Assembly (NCBI RefSeq): GCF_018860705.1
Contig: NZ_JAHKQA010000002.1
Coordinates: 1-64,000 of the forward strand
Length of the DNA: 64,000 bases
Direction: 5' to 3'
Origin: Citreicella sp. C3M06
Lineage (GTDB): Bacteria; Pseudomonadota; Alphaproteobacteria; Rhodobacterales; Rhodobacteraceae
Shown here piece by piece: positions 8,599-17,325 of this stretch (within the stretch, counting starts at the first letter, position 1; every line of letters begins with the position of its first letter). The notes beneath the pieces were generated by a model. That model saw only the letters and a list, made by a program, of their open reading frames with translations, did not search any database and was not told where the DNA came from. The position numbers and the translations under genes are program-made.

Positions 8599-9303
8599 AT
8601 GGTCGATATCTGGAACGGTATGACACAGGCGGTCTGGCTGATGCTGACGCTTGATCCCGAACTTGTCGAAATCTCGCTGCGCTCGCTGCGGGTGACGCTG
8701 AGCGCGCTTCTGGTCGCCTGCACCATCGCACTGCCACTTGCCGCGCTGCTGGCGGTGCGCCGGTTTCGCTGGCGGCGGGGGATCATCGCGCTGCTGAATG
8801 CGCTGATGGGCTTGCCACCGGTGGTGGTGGGCCTTGTGGTCTATGTGATCCTGTCGCGCTCGGGGCCATTGGGGGTACTGGGGCTGCTGTTCACCCCCAC
8901 CGCGATGATCGTGGCGCAGACGGTGATCATCGTGCCGCTGATCGCCTCGGTGGCACATCAGTCGATCCGCGAGCTCTGGGCGGAATATCACGACCTGCTG
9001 ATCTCGATGAACGTCAGCGAAACGCAGAAGATCCGCACCTTGCTGTGGGATTCCCGCCGCGCCCTGCTCACCGCCGCGCTGGCGGGCTTTGGCCGCGCCA
9101 TCGGCGAGGTCGGCGCGATCATGATCGTCGGCGGCAACATCGACCATGCCACGCGGGTGCTGACCACAGCCATCGCGCTGGAAACCGGCAAGGGCGATTT
9201 CGGTTTGGCGCTGGCGCTGGGGTTCGTGCTGATCGCACTGGCGGTGGCGGTGAACCTGTCGATCCACTGGCTGGGCCGTACCGAACGCGGAGACCGCTGG
9301 TGA
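8599..9303 (+). CDS. tupB: Tungstate ABC transporter permease TupB
   Basis: A 234-residue inner-membrane permease with about five or six hydrophobic helices and the cytoplasmic EAA-type coupling loop around RALLTAALAGFGRAIGEVGA. It pairs with TupC and TupA to import tungstate. I start at ATG 8599, which has GGGGAGGG 8 bases upstream; the longer reading frame upstream has no membrane character. Its stop overlaps the GTG start of tupC. The divergent neighbour is the sensor kinase. Confidence 0.92.
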   Translation: MVDIWNGMTQAVWLMLTLDPELVEISLRSLRVTLSALLVACTIALPLAALLAVRRFRWRRGIIALLNALMGLPPVVVGLVVYVILSRSGPLGVLGLLFTPTAMIVAQTVIIVPLIASVAHQSIRELWAEYHDLLISMNVSETQKIRTLLWDSRRALLTAALAGFGRAIGEVGAIMIVGGNIDHATRVLTTAIALETGKGDFGLALALGFVLIALAVAVNLSIHWLGRTERGDRW

Positions 9304-10013
9304 GCGCGCTTCTTCCCCTTGTGGCGCAGGGCGCCATGTCGCGGCGCGGCGGGCGGGTGCTGGTCGGGCCGGTCGATCTGCGCCTTGACGGGCCGGGCAT
9401 CACCGTGCTCATCGGCCCCAATGGCGCGGGCAAGACCAGCCTGCTCAGCCTGCTGCACGGCACCGCGCGGCTGTCCTCGGGCAGCATCACATGGGCCTGC
9501 CCACTGGACGAGGCGCGCCATGCGCAGGCCTTCGTGTTTCAGCGCCCCGTCATGCTGCGCCGCAGTGTGATCGAGAACATCGCCTATCCGCTGCGCATCC
9601 GTAAGGTACCCCGCCGCGAGGCGCTGGCCCGCGCCGAGACCGCCGCCCGCCGGGTTGGCCTTGGCGAGATGCTGAACCGTTACGCGCCGCTGCTCTCGGG
9701 CGGAGAGCAGCAGAAGCTGGCCCTTGCCCGCGCCCTGATCACCGAGCCGCAGGTGCTGTTCCTTGACGAACCCTGCGCCTCGCTCGACGGGCGGGCAATG
9801 CGCGAGATCGAATCCATCCTGACCGCCGCCCGTGCGTCCGGCACACGGCTGGTGCTGTCGACCCATGACATGGGGCAGGCGCGCAGGCTGGCCGATGACG
9901 TGCTGTTCCTTTTGCGCGGCCGCCTGCACGACAGCGGCCCGGCGACGACATTTTTCACCCGGCCCGAAACGCCGCAGGCACGGGCTTTTCTGCAAGGAGA
10001 TATCGTGGAATGA
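9300..10013 (+). CDS. tupC: Tungstate ABC transporter ATP-binding protein TupC
   Basis: A 237-residue ABC ATPase energising tungstate uptake. Walker A is GPNGAGKTS (about residues 38-46), the Q-loop FQRP is at about 80, the signature LSGGEQQKLALARAL at about 132, Walker B QVLFLDEPCASLD, and the switch histidine STHDMGQA. The start is GTG at 9300, inside a GTGA overlap with tupB; a longer in-frame extension only repeats tupB in another frame. It lacks the C-terminal oxyanion domain of ModC, as usual for TupC. Confidence 0.92.
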   Translation: MSALLPLVAQGAMSRRGGRVLVGPVDLRLDGPGITVLIGPNGAGKTSLLSLLHGTARLSSGSITWACPLDEARHAQAFVFQRPVMLRRSVIENIAYPLRIRKVPRREALARAETAARRVGLGEMLNRYAPLLSGGEQQKLALARALITEPQVLFLDEPCASLDGRAMREIESILTAARASGTRLVLSTHDMGQARRLADDVLFLLRGRLHDSGPATTFFTRPETPQARAFLQGDIVE

Positions 10014-10816
10014 AACGCATATTGCTGGGCGCGGCCCTGATCGCCGCCGCCACCACCGCACAGGCCGCCGACGTGATGAAGATGGCGGTGACCACCTCGT
10101 TCAACAACTCGGGCCTTGCCGAGGTGCTGCTGCCCGAGATCCTCAAGGATCTCGACCTCGAAGTGCAATTGCTGGTCGTGGGCACCGGGCAGGCGATCAA
10201 ACTGGGCGAGGCGGGCGACGTCGATGCCATTCTGGTGCATTCGCGCCCTGCCGAAGACGCCTATCTTGCCGGGGGCTACGGCACCCATCGCACGGAAATC
10301 ATGTACAATGATTTCGTCTTCATCGGCCCGTCCGATGATCCCGCAGGCATCAAGGGTGACGACAGCGCGGTTGCTGCGTTGCAGGACATCGCCTCTGCCG
10401 AGGCGGCCTTTGTCAGCCGGGGCGACGATAGCGGCACCCACAAGAAAGAGCTGGAGCTGTGGACCGAGGCCGGACTTGACGCAGCGGGCTTTGGCGATTG
10501 GTACAACGCGGTCGGCGCGGGCATGGGCGCTGCGCTCAACACTGCGGCTGGCATGAATGCCTATATCCTGTCGGACCGTGCCAGCTGGCTGAACTTTGGC
10601 AACAAGGCCGACCTTGCGCTGCTGTATTCCGGCGATCCGGTCCTGTTCAACCAATACGCCTATCTGCCGGTGAATCCCGAAAAGCACCCGCATGTGCAAT
10701 CCGAGCTTGTCGACAAGCTCGAGGCATGGCTGGTGTCGGACCGCGCCAAGACGCTGATCGACGGCTACCAGATCAATGGCGAGCAATTGTTCGTCTTCAA
10801 CGCGGGCGTCAACTGA
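10010..10816 (+). CDS. tupA: Tungstate-binding periplasmic protein TupA
   Basis: A 268-residue periplasmic binding protein with a Sec signal peptide (residues 1-19, cleavage after TTAQA). The mature part starts with the TupA-type VTTSFNNSGLAEVLLPEIL, and the oxyanion-binding loop VVGTGQAIKLGEAGDVDAIL and the family MYNDFVFIGP segment follow. These features separate TupA from molybdate ModA. Tungstate selectivity is known for the family but is not proven here. It is coupled to tupC by ATGA and ends the operon ahead of a hairpin. Confidence 0.93.
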   Translation: MKRILLGAALIAAATTAQAADVMKMAVTTSFNNSGLAEVLLPEILKDLDLEVQLLVVGTGQAIKLGEAGDVDAILVHSRPAEDAYLAGGYGTHRTEIMYNDFVFIGPSDDPAGIKGDDSAVAALQDIASAEAAFVSRGDDSGTHKKELELWTEAGLDAAGFGDWYNAVGAGMGAALNTAAGMNAYILSDRASWLNFGNKADLALLYSGDPVLFNQYAYLPVNPEKHPHVQSELVDKLEAWLVSDRAKTLIDGYQINGEQLFVFNAGVN

Positions 10817-10854
10817 CATCGCAGGCTGCACCCGCCAAGGATGCTGTGATCAAA

Positions 10855-10882
10855 GTGCAAGGCCATTGCCCCGGCCTTGCAC
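10855..10882 (+). terminator. Hairpin terminator downstream of tupA
   Basis: A perfect 10-bp inverted repeat, GTGCAAGGCC at 10855-10864 and GGCCTTGCAC at 10873-10882, with an 8-base loop, lies 38 bases after the tupA stop. There is no T-run after it, so it may act with Rho or stabilise the transcript end. Confidence 0.55.
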
Positions 10883-11057
10883 AACCTGCCGCGCAGGGCG
10901 GCTTTGCAAAGCGACGGTTTCGGGTTTGTCCGATGATATGACTTGAGCGGGATCACGCCCCCCGAAAGACACGATACAGCACAACCTTTCCTTGCAATGC
11001 GCCGGATGAACTGGAATGTTTGCAGTCGTTTGATCCGCCGACTGGAGACCCCGCCGC

Positions 11058-14000
11058 GTGATTTATGTCTCTGCAAACACGCAGCGGTTCTGCCGCGACG
11101 CGCGGTGTCTTCCCGCCATGCTTCTGGTTTGTCTGTCGCTGGTTTTCCTATCGCCGCCCCTGCCCGCATCCGCCCAATCCGAGCGCCCAACGCTGACAAC
11201 GCCCTGGATGCTGGCGCCCCCGTTCTGGAGCTATGGGCCGGACGGCGAAAAAACCGGCTTCATGATCGAGCTGGCTCAACTGATTGCCGATCAGCTTGAT
11301 CACGCGTTGATCGTTCAAAGCTTTGACAAAGCCGAAGACATGATCGCCGCGCAGAATGCCGGGCAGACGGATCTGATCGCCGGGCTGCTCGCACGCGAGG
11401 TGTTTCAGGAAAACAACCTCTTTTCCAATCCCGTCGCACGAACCCGCGTCCGCCTGTTTGTCCGCAAGGAAGACCTTGCGAGTTTTGATATGAGCACCGC
11501 CCGCGGGCTGGCGGTCGGGGCGATGGAACCCGCCTTTCCGCCAGAGTTCAGGCCGTTTCTGGATCGCAATATCCAGCTTGATCCAACCTCGACAGGACAG
11601 GCGGTCATCGGGCTGCTGTCCGGCGAATTCGATGCCATCCTCTATCCCGAAGAAGCGGTTTTCGACCTGACCATACGCTCGAAGCTCGACCATCTGATCC
11701 TGCCGGCGGGCGAGGCCTTCGGCGAACAGGAAAGAGCGGTGGTCCTGCATCGCTCTCGCGCAGATCTGCTTGATCCCATCAACGCTGCCATCGCGCGGCT
11801 CGAGGACAGCGGCGCGCTGAAGACCCTGCGCGAAAAATACCGGATGAATCTGTACAAGCCAGCGCCAGAGGTGCTGACCGTCGGGTTTCCCCTGACGCCG
11901 GGGTACGGTGCGATCGCGCCCGATGGCACGCCGTCGGGCTTTGCCGTCGAACTGGTGGCGGATCTTGCCGACCGCATTGGGCTGACGGTCACATTCGTGC
12001 CCATGGCGCTGCCGGAACTGACCGATGAAAAGGCGTGGGAGGGCAAGGACATGATCGCCTTTACGTCCCAGCCCGACAAGCTGCGACAATCTATGGACGT
12101 AACCGTCCCGGTCGAAGGTGTCCTGCTCTCATTGGTCGTGCGCGCTTCGGATCGGCACAGGTTTCAAAGCCCGGCGGATCTGACAGGGCGGCCCTTGGGC
12201 GTGGTCCGGAATGCCGCCACGGACGACTGGGCCCGCGCACAGCAATGGCCCGATCTTGTTCGCTATGGCTCGCCTCAGGACATGTTTTCCGGGCTCTTGC
12301 GCCAAGAGGTCGACGCGATCGTGATGCCGAAGTCGACGATCCTGCGGCTAACGGACGCGATGGATCTGGCGGGCGAAATCCACGTGGTCGAGCCGCATGT
12401 TCACGAATACCAGCGCTCGATCGCGCTGCGGCGGGGCCTTGGTGAAATCCGAGAACAGCTGAACGACGAGATACCGCTTTATCTGGTGTCTCAGGAACAC
12501 GCCGCCTTGCAACAGAAGTATTTCGGCGCCCCTGTGTTCTGGACACAGGCAAGGCTGCGCGTCGCCTATGCCGCGCTGGCCGGGTTGTTCGCGCTTTTTG
12601 TCGGGTTGCTGCTGGCCTTTCTGCTGAGCGAACGCGCCCGGCGCAAGGCCACAACCGCCCATGCCGAGGCCGACAGGCAACGCAGCGCAACGCTTGGGCT
12701 CAGCAGCCGGTTGCAGGCGGTGATGGATGCGGCGAGCAGCGGCATCCTCGCGCTGGATCGCAAGGGGCAGATCGCGATCGCCAACCCTCAGGCACATGAG
12801 CTGCTGGGCCTCACCGGCGCGTCAGGCACCCCCCGCGAGGCATTCGGGGCCGTGTTCTGCAAGCCGGACAGCACCGAGCCGCTTATCGGCGACGATGCCC
12901 CGTTTCGCCGGGCCATGGGCGGCGCCCGGCTCGAGGGGCAGCTGTTCCAGCTTTGCGCAGGCGATGGCGGCGAGCCAAGATCCGTGCGCCTGTCAACCTC
13001 GCCGCTGCCCGCAGAGCTGTCACCGGACATCGGCACGGTCATCATCCTTGATGACGTTTCCGAACAGGAGCGGCACCGCAAGGAGGCCGAGCGCGCCGGA
13101 CGGTTGAGCGCGGTCGGTCAGCTGACCGGCGGTATCGCGCATGATTTCAACAATCTTCTTGCGGTCATCATGGGCAATCTTGAACTGCTTCAGGATGATG
13201 AAGATGACCCCCAAAGGCGCCGGTTCATCGATGCCGGGCTGGCGGCGACGAAACGCGGGGCCGATCTGACGCACAGTCTGCTGGCCTTTTCGCTTCAGGC
13301 GCGGCTGGACCCCGAAGAGCTGGACCTGAATGCGGTGGTGCTGGAGGCGCGCAACTGGATGAGCCGCGCCCTTCCGGAATCGGTGTCGCTTGAAACCTCC
13401 CTGCCGGCGGGATTGTGGCCGGTCAGCCTTGACCGGACCTCGCTTGAAAGCGCGCTGCTGAACCTGATCCTGAACGCGCGGGATGCGATGGGCGGGCAAG
13501 GCAGCCTGACGATAGAAACCGCCAATCTGCGCGTCGACGAGGCGCATGCGGATGCCCGCAATCAAGAGCTTGCGGTGGGGCGTTACGTCATGCTGGCGGT
13601 CAGTGACACCGGAACCGGCATTGCTCAAGGAACGCTCGAGCGCCTGTTCGAACCGTTCTTCACCACCAAGGGGCCGGGGGCCGGATCGGGGCTTGGCTTG
13701 TCGATGGTGCTGGGCTTCGTGAAGCAATCCGGCGGGACGGTGCATGTCTATACCGAACTGGGCGTCGGCACGACGTTCAAACTGTATTTCCCGACCTGCG
13801 ACAGCGGGACAATGCCCGTTGCCGAAGACAGCCCGCTTAGCGCCAGCATCGCGCCCGTCGGCAAGAGGATTCTGCTGGCCGAAGACGAACAGAGCGTTCG
13901 CGAGTTGTTGGTGACCATGCTCAGCGGTGCCGGGTTTCATGTCAGCGCCGCGCCGTCGGGCGATGCCGCCTTGGCGCTGTTCCATGCAGAGCCGCGTTTT

Positions 14001-14234
14001 GATCTGTTGATTACCGATATCGTGATGCCGGGCGATTTGCAGGGCCCCAGCCTCGCCAAGGCGATCCGCCCGCTGCAACCGGACCTGCCGATGATCTTTC
14101 TGTCGGGCTATGCGTCGGAATCCACGGTGCATGGCAATGGGTTGCGGCCCGAGGACATACGGCTGATGAAACCTGTGCCAAAGCAAGTCCTGCTTGCCGC
14201 CATCCTACGGGCTTTGTCGGGCGCGCAGGACTGA
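11058..14234 (+). CDS. Hybrid sensor histidine kinase with two tandem periplasmic binding (SBP_bac_3) domains
   Basis: A 1058-residue membrane kinase. It has a signal or first membrane segment at about 20-40 (LLVCLSLVFLSPPLPASA), two successive periplasmic solute-binding (Venus flytrap) domains at about 45-265 and 268-490, a transmembrane helix at about 508-530, a PAS domain at about 548-665, and HisKA with H695 in GGIAHDFNNLL. An HATPase domain follows (NLILNARDAM near 802, GSGLGLSMV near 880), then a C-terminal receiver with D987 and K1038. The architecture is that of BvgS/EvgS-like sensors but lacks the Hpt domain, so phosphotransfer must go elsewhere or the receiver is self-regulatory. 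GTG 11058 has GGAG ten bases upstream. No partner regulator is adjacent; the ligand is unknown, probably a polar amino acid or organic acid. Confidence 0.93.
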   Translation: MIYVSANTQRFCRDARCLPAMLLVCLSLVFLSPPLPASAQSERPTLTTPWMLAPPFWSYGPDGEKTGFMIELAQLIADQLDHALIVQSFDKAEDMIAAQNAGQTDLIAGLLAREVFQENNLFSNPVARTRVRLFVRKEDLASFDMSTARGLAVGAMEPAFPPEFRPFLDRNIQLDPTSTGQAVIGLLSGEFDAILYPEEAVFDLTIRSKLDHLILPAGEAFGEQERAVVLHRSRADLLDPINAAIARLEDSGALKTLREKYRMNLYKPAPEVLTVGFPLTPGYGAIAPDGTPSGFAVELVADLADRIGLTVTFVPMALPELTDEKAWEGKDMIAFTSQPDKLRQSMDVTVPVEGVLLSLVVRASDRHRFQSPADLTGRPLGVVRNAATDDWARAQQWPDLVRYGSPQDMFSGLLRQEVDAIVMPKSTILRLTDAMDLAGEIHVVEPHVHEYQRSIALRRGLGEIREQLNDEIPLYLVSQEHAALQQKYFGAPVFWTQARLRVAYAALAGLFALFVGLLLAFLLSERARRKATTAHAEADRQRSATLGLSSRLQAVMDAASSGILALDRKGQIAIANPQAHELLGLTGASGTPREAFGAVFCKPDSTEPLIGDDAPFRRAMGGARLEGQLFQLCAGDGGEPRSVRLSTSPLPAELSPDIGTVIILDDVSEQERHRKEAERAGRLSAVGQLTGGIAHDFNNLLAVIMGNLELLQDDEDDPQRRRFIDAGLAATKRGADLTHSLLAFSLQARLDPEELDLNAVVLEARNWMSRALPESVSLETSLPAGLWPVSLDRTSLESALLNLILNARDAMGGQGSLTIETANLRVDEAHADARNQELAVGRYVMLAVSDTGTGIAQGTLERLFEPFFTTKGPGAGSGLGLSMVLGFVKQSGGTVHVYTELGVGTTFKLYFPTCDSGTMPVAEDSPLSASIAPVGKRILLAEDEQSVRELLVTMLSGAGFHVSAAPSGDAALALFHAEPRFDLLITDIVMPGDLQGPSLAKAIRPLQPDLPMIFLSGYASESTVHGNGLRPEDIRLMKPVPKQVLLAAILRALSGAQD

Positions 14235-14353
14235 CCGTGCCCCGCACTGCCGCGCGCAAACTGCCGGGAGGCATCCGGGCAAACGCTGCGGCAACCGGGA
14301 TTTTTCCAGCCACGATCAACAATCCCGCCCGCCGCTATCAGTCCCACTGCGCG

Positions 14354-14620
14354 TCAGTCGTCTCGCCGAGGAGGCATTGTCGCCACGAGCTTTCGGATTT
14401 CCTGAAACTCTTCGGCGATGCTCAGTGGCAGAACCGACAACTCTGTGGGCAGCGATCCCGGGTCTTCCTGACCGTCATGCAGGATTTCGCGGTCTTCGAT
14501 CCAGCCGAGCAGGTCGGCCTGAAGGTCCGGCGCAAGCCGCAGCACAAGCCGTGCCAGCAGCCGCCTGTGGGCGATCATCCGGCCTTCGATCTGCGTCAGT
14601 CTGGTGTCTATGTCGGGCAT
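14354..14620 (-). CDS. Small hypothetical protein
   Basis: An 88-residue predicted soluble, mostly helical protein, rich in Leu, Glu and Arg, with no family I recognise and no signal peptide or membrane helix. A strong AAAGGAGG ribosome site sits a few bases before the ATG, which is the main reason to accept it. The proline-rich gene lies 12 bases upstream on the same strand, so the pair is probably one operon. It converges on the hybrid kinase gene. Confidence 0.65.
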   Translation of the reverse strand: MPDIDTRLTQIEGRMIAHRRLLARLVLRLAPDLQADLLGWIEDREILHDGQEDPGSLPTELSVLPLSIAEEFQEIRKLVATMPPRRDD

Positions 14621-14632
14621 TGGCGCCTCCTT

Positions 14633-14842
14633 TCAGACGGGTAGCCTGCCGGGGGGCAATTCAGGCGGAATGTCCGGCGTGGGGTCTTCGTCCGGGGTGC
14701 CGGGCGGGATGTCGGGCTCTGGCTGGGGCGGCACCGCAGGTGGCAGGTCCGGCGCTGGGGGCACTTCGCGCGGCGACTCCTGAGGCGGAAGATCCGGCGG
14801 CGGGGTGCCTGGCGGCTCGTTAGAGACTGCGGGAATGGGCAT
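14633..14842 (-). CDS. Proline-rich small protein
   Basis: A 69-residue protein, over a third of it proline, built of irregular PP-E/D/S-P repeats with many acidic residues and almost no hydrophobic residues, so it should be extended and disordered. There is no signal peptide. The ATG has a strong AAGGAGG site about 5 bases upstream. It is the first gene of a two-gene unit with the 88-residue protein. Function is unknown; it resembles short linker-like proteins rather than an enzyme. Confidence 0.6.
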   Translation of the reverse strand: MPIPAVSNEPPGTPPPDLPPQESPREVPPAPDLPPAVPPQPEPDIPPGTPDEDPTPDIPPELPPGRLPV

Positions 14843-15178
14843 CTATGCCTCCTTGTCGTTGCCAGAGCAACGCATGACGATGCCAAAGGGTTCCCGACCG
14901 GCTGCTGCGCGCGTCGCATCCGTTGGGGCGCGGGCCGCGGAAGCCCCCTGCCCTTCAGGCGGCTTGCGGCACAGGTTCCAGTATCGCCAAGGAGACGCGG
15001 AAGCGGTGCGAGATCGCCGATCTTCCCGGCCCCCTGATTTCAAGCGTCCAGAAAAAGCCGGGGGCGGACAGGGCATACCGCATCTGTCCGGTCAGGCAGA
15101 ACCTCGGCGCTGCCCGCCTCGCCCGCGCCCCTCGTCTGGCAGGGGGTCATGACGCGGAGGCGAGGCCTTGGGCGCGCC
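14843..15178. other. Intergenic region without a recognised gene
   Basis: About 335 GC-rich bases between the small-protein pair and the GhrA-like gene. A 77-codon minus-strand frame ends here at 14843, but it has no ribosome site, its composition is that of a shadow frame, and I see no family resemblance. It presumably holds the promoter of the small-protein pair. Confidence 0.45.
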
Positions 15179-16135
15179 TCAATACCCGCGCGCCCGGTCC
15201 ACCGCATAAGCCATGGGCTGCCCGTCGCGCAGCGCGCGCGCGGTGTCGATGACCTGCCGGGCCACCACCTCGGGCAGCGAGTCACTGGCCACATGCGGCG
15301 TGATCCGCAGCCGCGCATCTTGCCAGAACCGATGGCTCGGCGGCAGAGGTTCTTCGCGGAACACGTCCAGCGTCGCCGCTGCCAATTGCCCGGCGTCGAG
15401 CGCCGCCATCATGTCGGCCTCGCAAAGATGCTCTCCGCGGCCAATCTGCACCAGCACGGCCCCCGGCGACAGCCGTGCGAACAAAGCGCCGTTCAGCAGG
15501 TTTTCGGTTTTAGCGGTCAGCGGCAGGACATTCACCAGGTAATCCGCGCCCTCGGCGGCGCGCAGCACCGCATCCGGCCCTGATAGATAGCTCACCCCCG
15601 GCAGCTGGTCTTGCGGCGCACTGCGGCAGGCCACCCGAACCGCAAAGCCGACGGCGCGCAGCCCGCGCACCACCGCGCGCCCCATGGTGCCATGGCCCAG
15701 CACCGCCACTTGCACCGAGGCCGGCGCGCGCATCGCCAGCGGCGCCCAATGGGCCGCTGCCGCGTTTCGCGCCATGTCGGCAAAGCGGCGTTCGTGGTGC
15801 AGCACCTCGTGCACCGCATATCCCGCCATCAGATCCGCCTGATGCGGATCGCGCACCCGCGCCACGGCGGCGTGATCGGGCAGGCCGGGATGCGCCAGCA
15901 GCGCATCGACCCCCGCCGCGACCGACATCGCCAGCCCAAGATTGAGATAGGGCGCAAAGGCGTCCGCACCGGGTTGCCAGCAGATCGCAAACCGCACCTT
16001 GGCCGGGTCGCTTATTTCGCCGGGATGGCGCAGCACCACATCCGACGCGCAGCGCCGCAGCGCCGTTCCGTAAAGCGCATCAAGGTCTGCGGTCTCGCTA
16101 AGATACACGCCAAGGATCGGGGCTTGCTCTGGCAT
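15179..16135 (-). CDS. Glyoxylate/hydroxypyruvate reductase A-like D-2-hydroxyacid dehydrogenase
   Basis: A 318-residue member of the GhrA branch of D-isomer 2-hydroxyacid dehydrogenases, reducing glyoxylate or hydroxypyruvate or acting on another 2-oxo acid with NAD(P)H. The dinucleotide loop is VLGHGTMGRAVVRGL, the catalytic Arg sits in VQIGRGEHL, the Glu in DVFREEPLP, and the His in ITPHVASDS. I start at ATG 16135 because it has an AAAGG site 5 bases upstream; two further upstream in-frame ATGs lack one. It is the last gene of the carnitine island, 91 bases after the MDR gene. Its role there is unclear; it may act on the class II aldolase-like protein's product. Confidence 0.88.
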   Translation of the reverse strand: MPEQAPILGVYLSETADLDALYGTALRRCASDVVLRHPGEISDPAKVRFAICWQPGADAFAPYLNLGLAMSVAAGVDALLAHPGLPDHAAVARVRDPHQADLMAGYAVHEVLHHERRFADMARNAAAAHWAPLAMRAPASVQVAVLGHGTMGRAVVRGLRAVGFAVRVACRSAPQDQLPGVSYLSGPDAVLRAAEGADYLVNVLPLTAKTENLLNGALFARLSPGAVLVQIGRGEHLCEADMMAALDAGQLAAATLDVFREEPLPPSHRFWQDARLRITPHVASDSLPEVVARQVIDTARALRDGQPMAYAVDRARGY

Positions 16136-16226
16136 GGGGGCCTTTCGGTTCGACATCGGTTGGGGGTGGGCCGCTCGCCCGGTCGTATCATGGCGATCCT
16201 CCCTGCTGGAGAAGACCGCCACGGGG

Positions 16227-17249
16227 TTACATGGTCACGCAGATTTTGCCGAAATGTGCACCGCTTTCCTGATAGCGGAACGCCTCGGCCAGATCGGCCA
16301 GCGCAAAGCTGCGGTCGATCACCGGGCGCAGGCTCAGCGTCTCAAGCGCCCGCACGAAATCGATCTGATGGGCGCGCGAGCCGACGATCAGCCCCTGCAG
16401 CCGCTGCTGGCGGGCCATCAGCGCCGCGGTGGGTATCTCGCCCGAGCGCCCGGTCAGCACGCCGATCAGCGCCAGATGCGCGCCCGGTCGCCCGGCGACG
16501 ATAGATTGCGCCAGCGTGGCCGGGCCGCCGACCTCGACCACGATATCAACGCCGCGCCCATCGGTGAGGGCGCGCATCTCGGCGCCCCATTCCGGCGTGG
16601 TGCGGTAGTTGATGACGTGATCGGCCCCGAGCGCGCGCAGGCGCTCCAGCTTGGCGGCGGAAGACGAGGTGGCAATGACCCGCGCGCCCATCGCCTTGGC
16701 CAGTTGCAGCGCATAGATCGACACGCCGCCAGTGCCGAGCACCGCAACCGTGTCACCCGCCTTGATGCCGGCATCGACCACCAGCGCCCGCCAAGCGGTC
16801 AGCCCGGCGGTGGTGATGGTCGCCGCTTCGGCATGGCTCCAGCCGGCGGGCGCATGGGTGAACCATGTCGCGGGCAGCGTGACGGCTTCGCGGGCATAGC
16901 CATCCCGCCCGTCGCCCGGCGTGGTCGAGAAATCGCAAGGGCGGTCATCGCCAGTTTGCCAGTCGGGGAAAAAGCACGACACCACGGGCTCGCCTACCTT
17001 GAAGCCATCGACACCCGCGCCAATGGCCTCGATGACGCCCGCGCCATCGGCCATCGGAATGCGCCCGTCGGGCAGCGCGCCCTCGACAGCGCAGACCCGG
17101 TAATCGTGGTAATTGAGCGAGCTGGCGTGCAGACGCACGGTGATTTCGCCCGCGCCGGGGGCTGCCGGCGCCGCGACATCCTTCAGCACAAGATTGTCCA
17201 GCCCGCCGGGGGCCTTGATCGTCACCTGTTTCAAGAGGTCACCTTTCAT
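16227..17249 (-). CDS. Quinone-oxidoreductase-like MDR family dehydrogenase
   Basis: A 340-residue medium-chain NADPH oxidoreductase. The catalytic-domain entry is ASSLNYHDYRV, and the nucleotide-binding loop VLGTGGVSIYALQLAKAMGARV is followed by the cofactor-discriminating TSSSAAKLERL. The four structural zinc cysteines of classical alcohol dehydrogenases are missing, so it is a zinc-independent QOR/ZADH-like member. Such enzymes reduce quinones or enones, or oxidise alcohols. It lies between the aldolase-like and GhrA-like genes on the same strand. The substrate is not identifiable. Confidence 0.87.
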   Translation of the reverse strand: MKGDLLKQVTIKAPGGLDNLVLKDVAAPAAPGAGEITVRLHASSLNYHDYRVCAVEGALPDGRIPMADGAGVIEAIGAGVDGFKVGEPVVSCFFPDWQTGDDRPCDFSTTPGDGRDGYAREAVTLPATWFTHAPAGWSHAEAATITTAGLTAWRALVVDAGIKAGDTVAVLGTGGVSIYALQLAKAMGARVIATSSSAAKLERLRALGADHVINYRTTPEWGAEMRALTDGRGVDIVVEVGGPATLAQSIVAGRPGAHLALIGVLTGRSGEIPTAALMARQQRLQGLIVGSRAHQIDFVRALETLSLRPVIDRSFALADLAEAFRYQESGAHFGKICVTM

Positions 17250-17325
17250 GGTCTCAGATCACATCCGGGTCGATCCCCCGGATGTGACAGGGATCTAGTG
17301 CGCCTGCGCAAAAATCCTTAGGAAA

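Noticed and set aside
14843-15076. 77-codon minus-strand frame just upstream of the proline-rich gene
   Set aside because: No ribosome site, shadow-like composition, and its stop falls in the next gene's ribosome site by chance.
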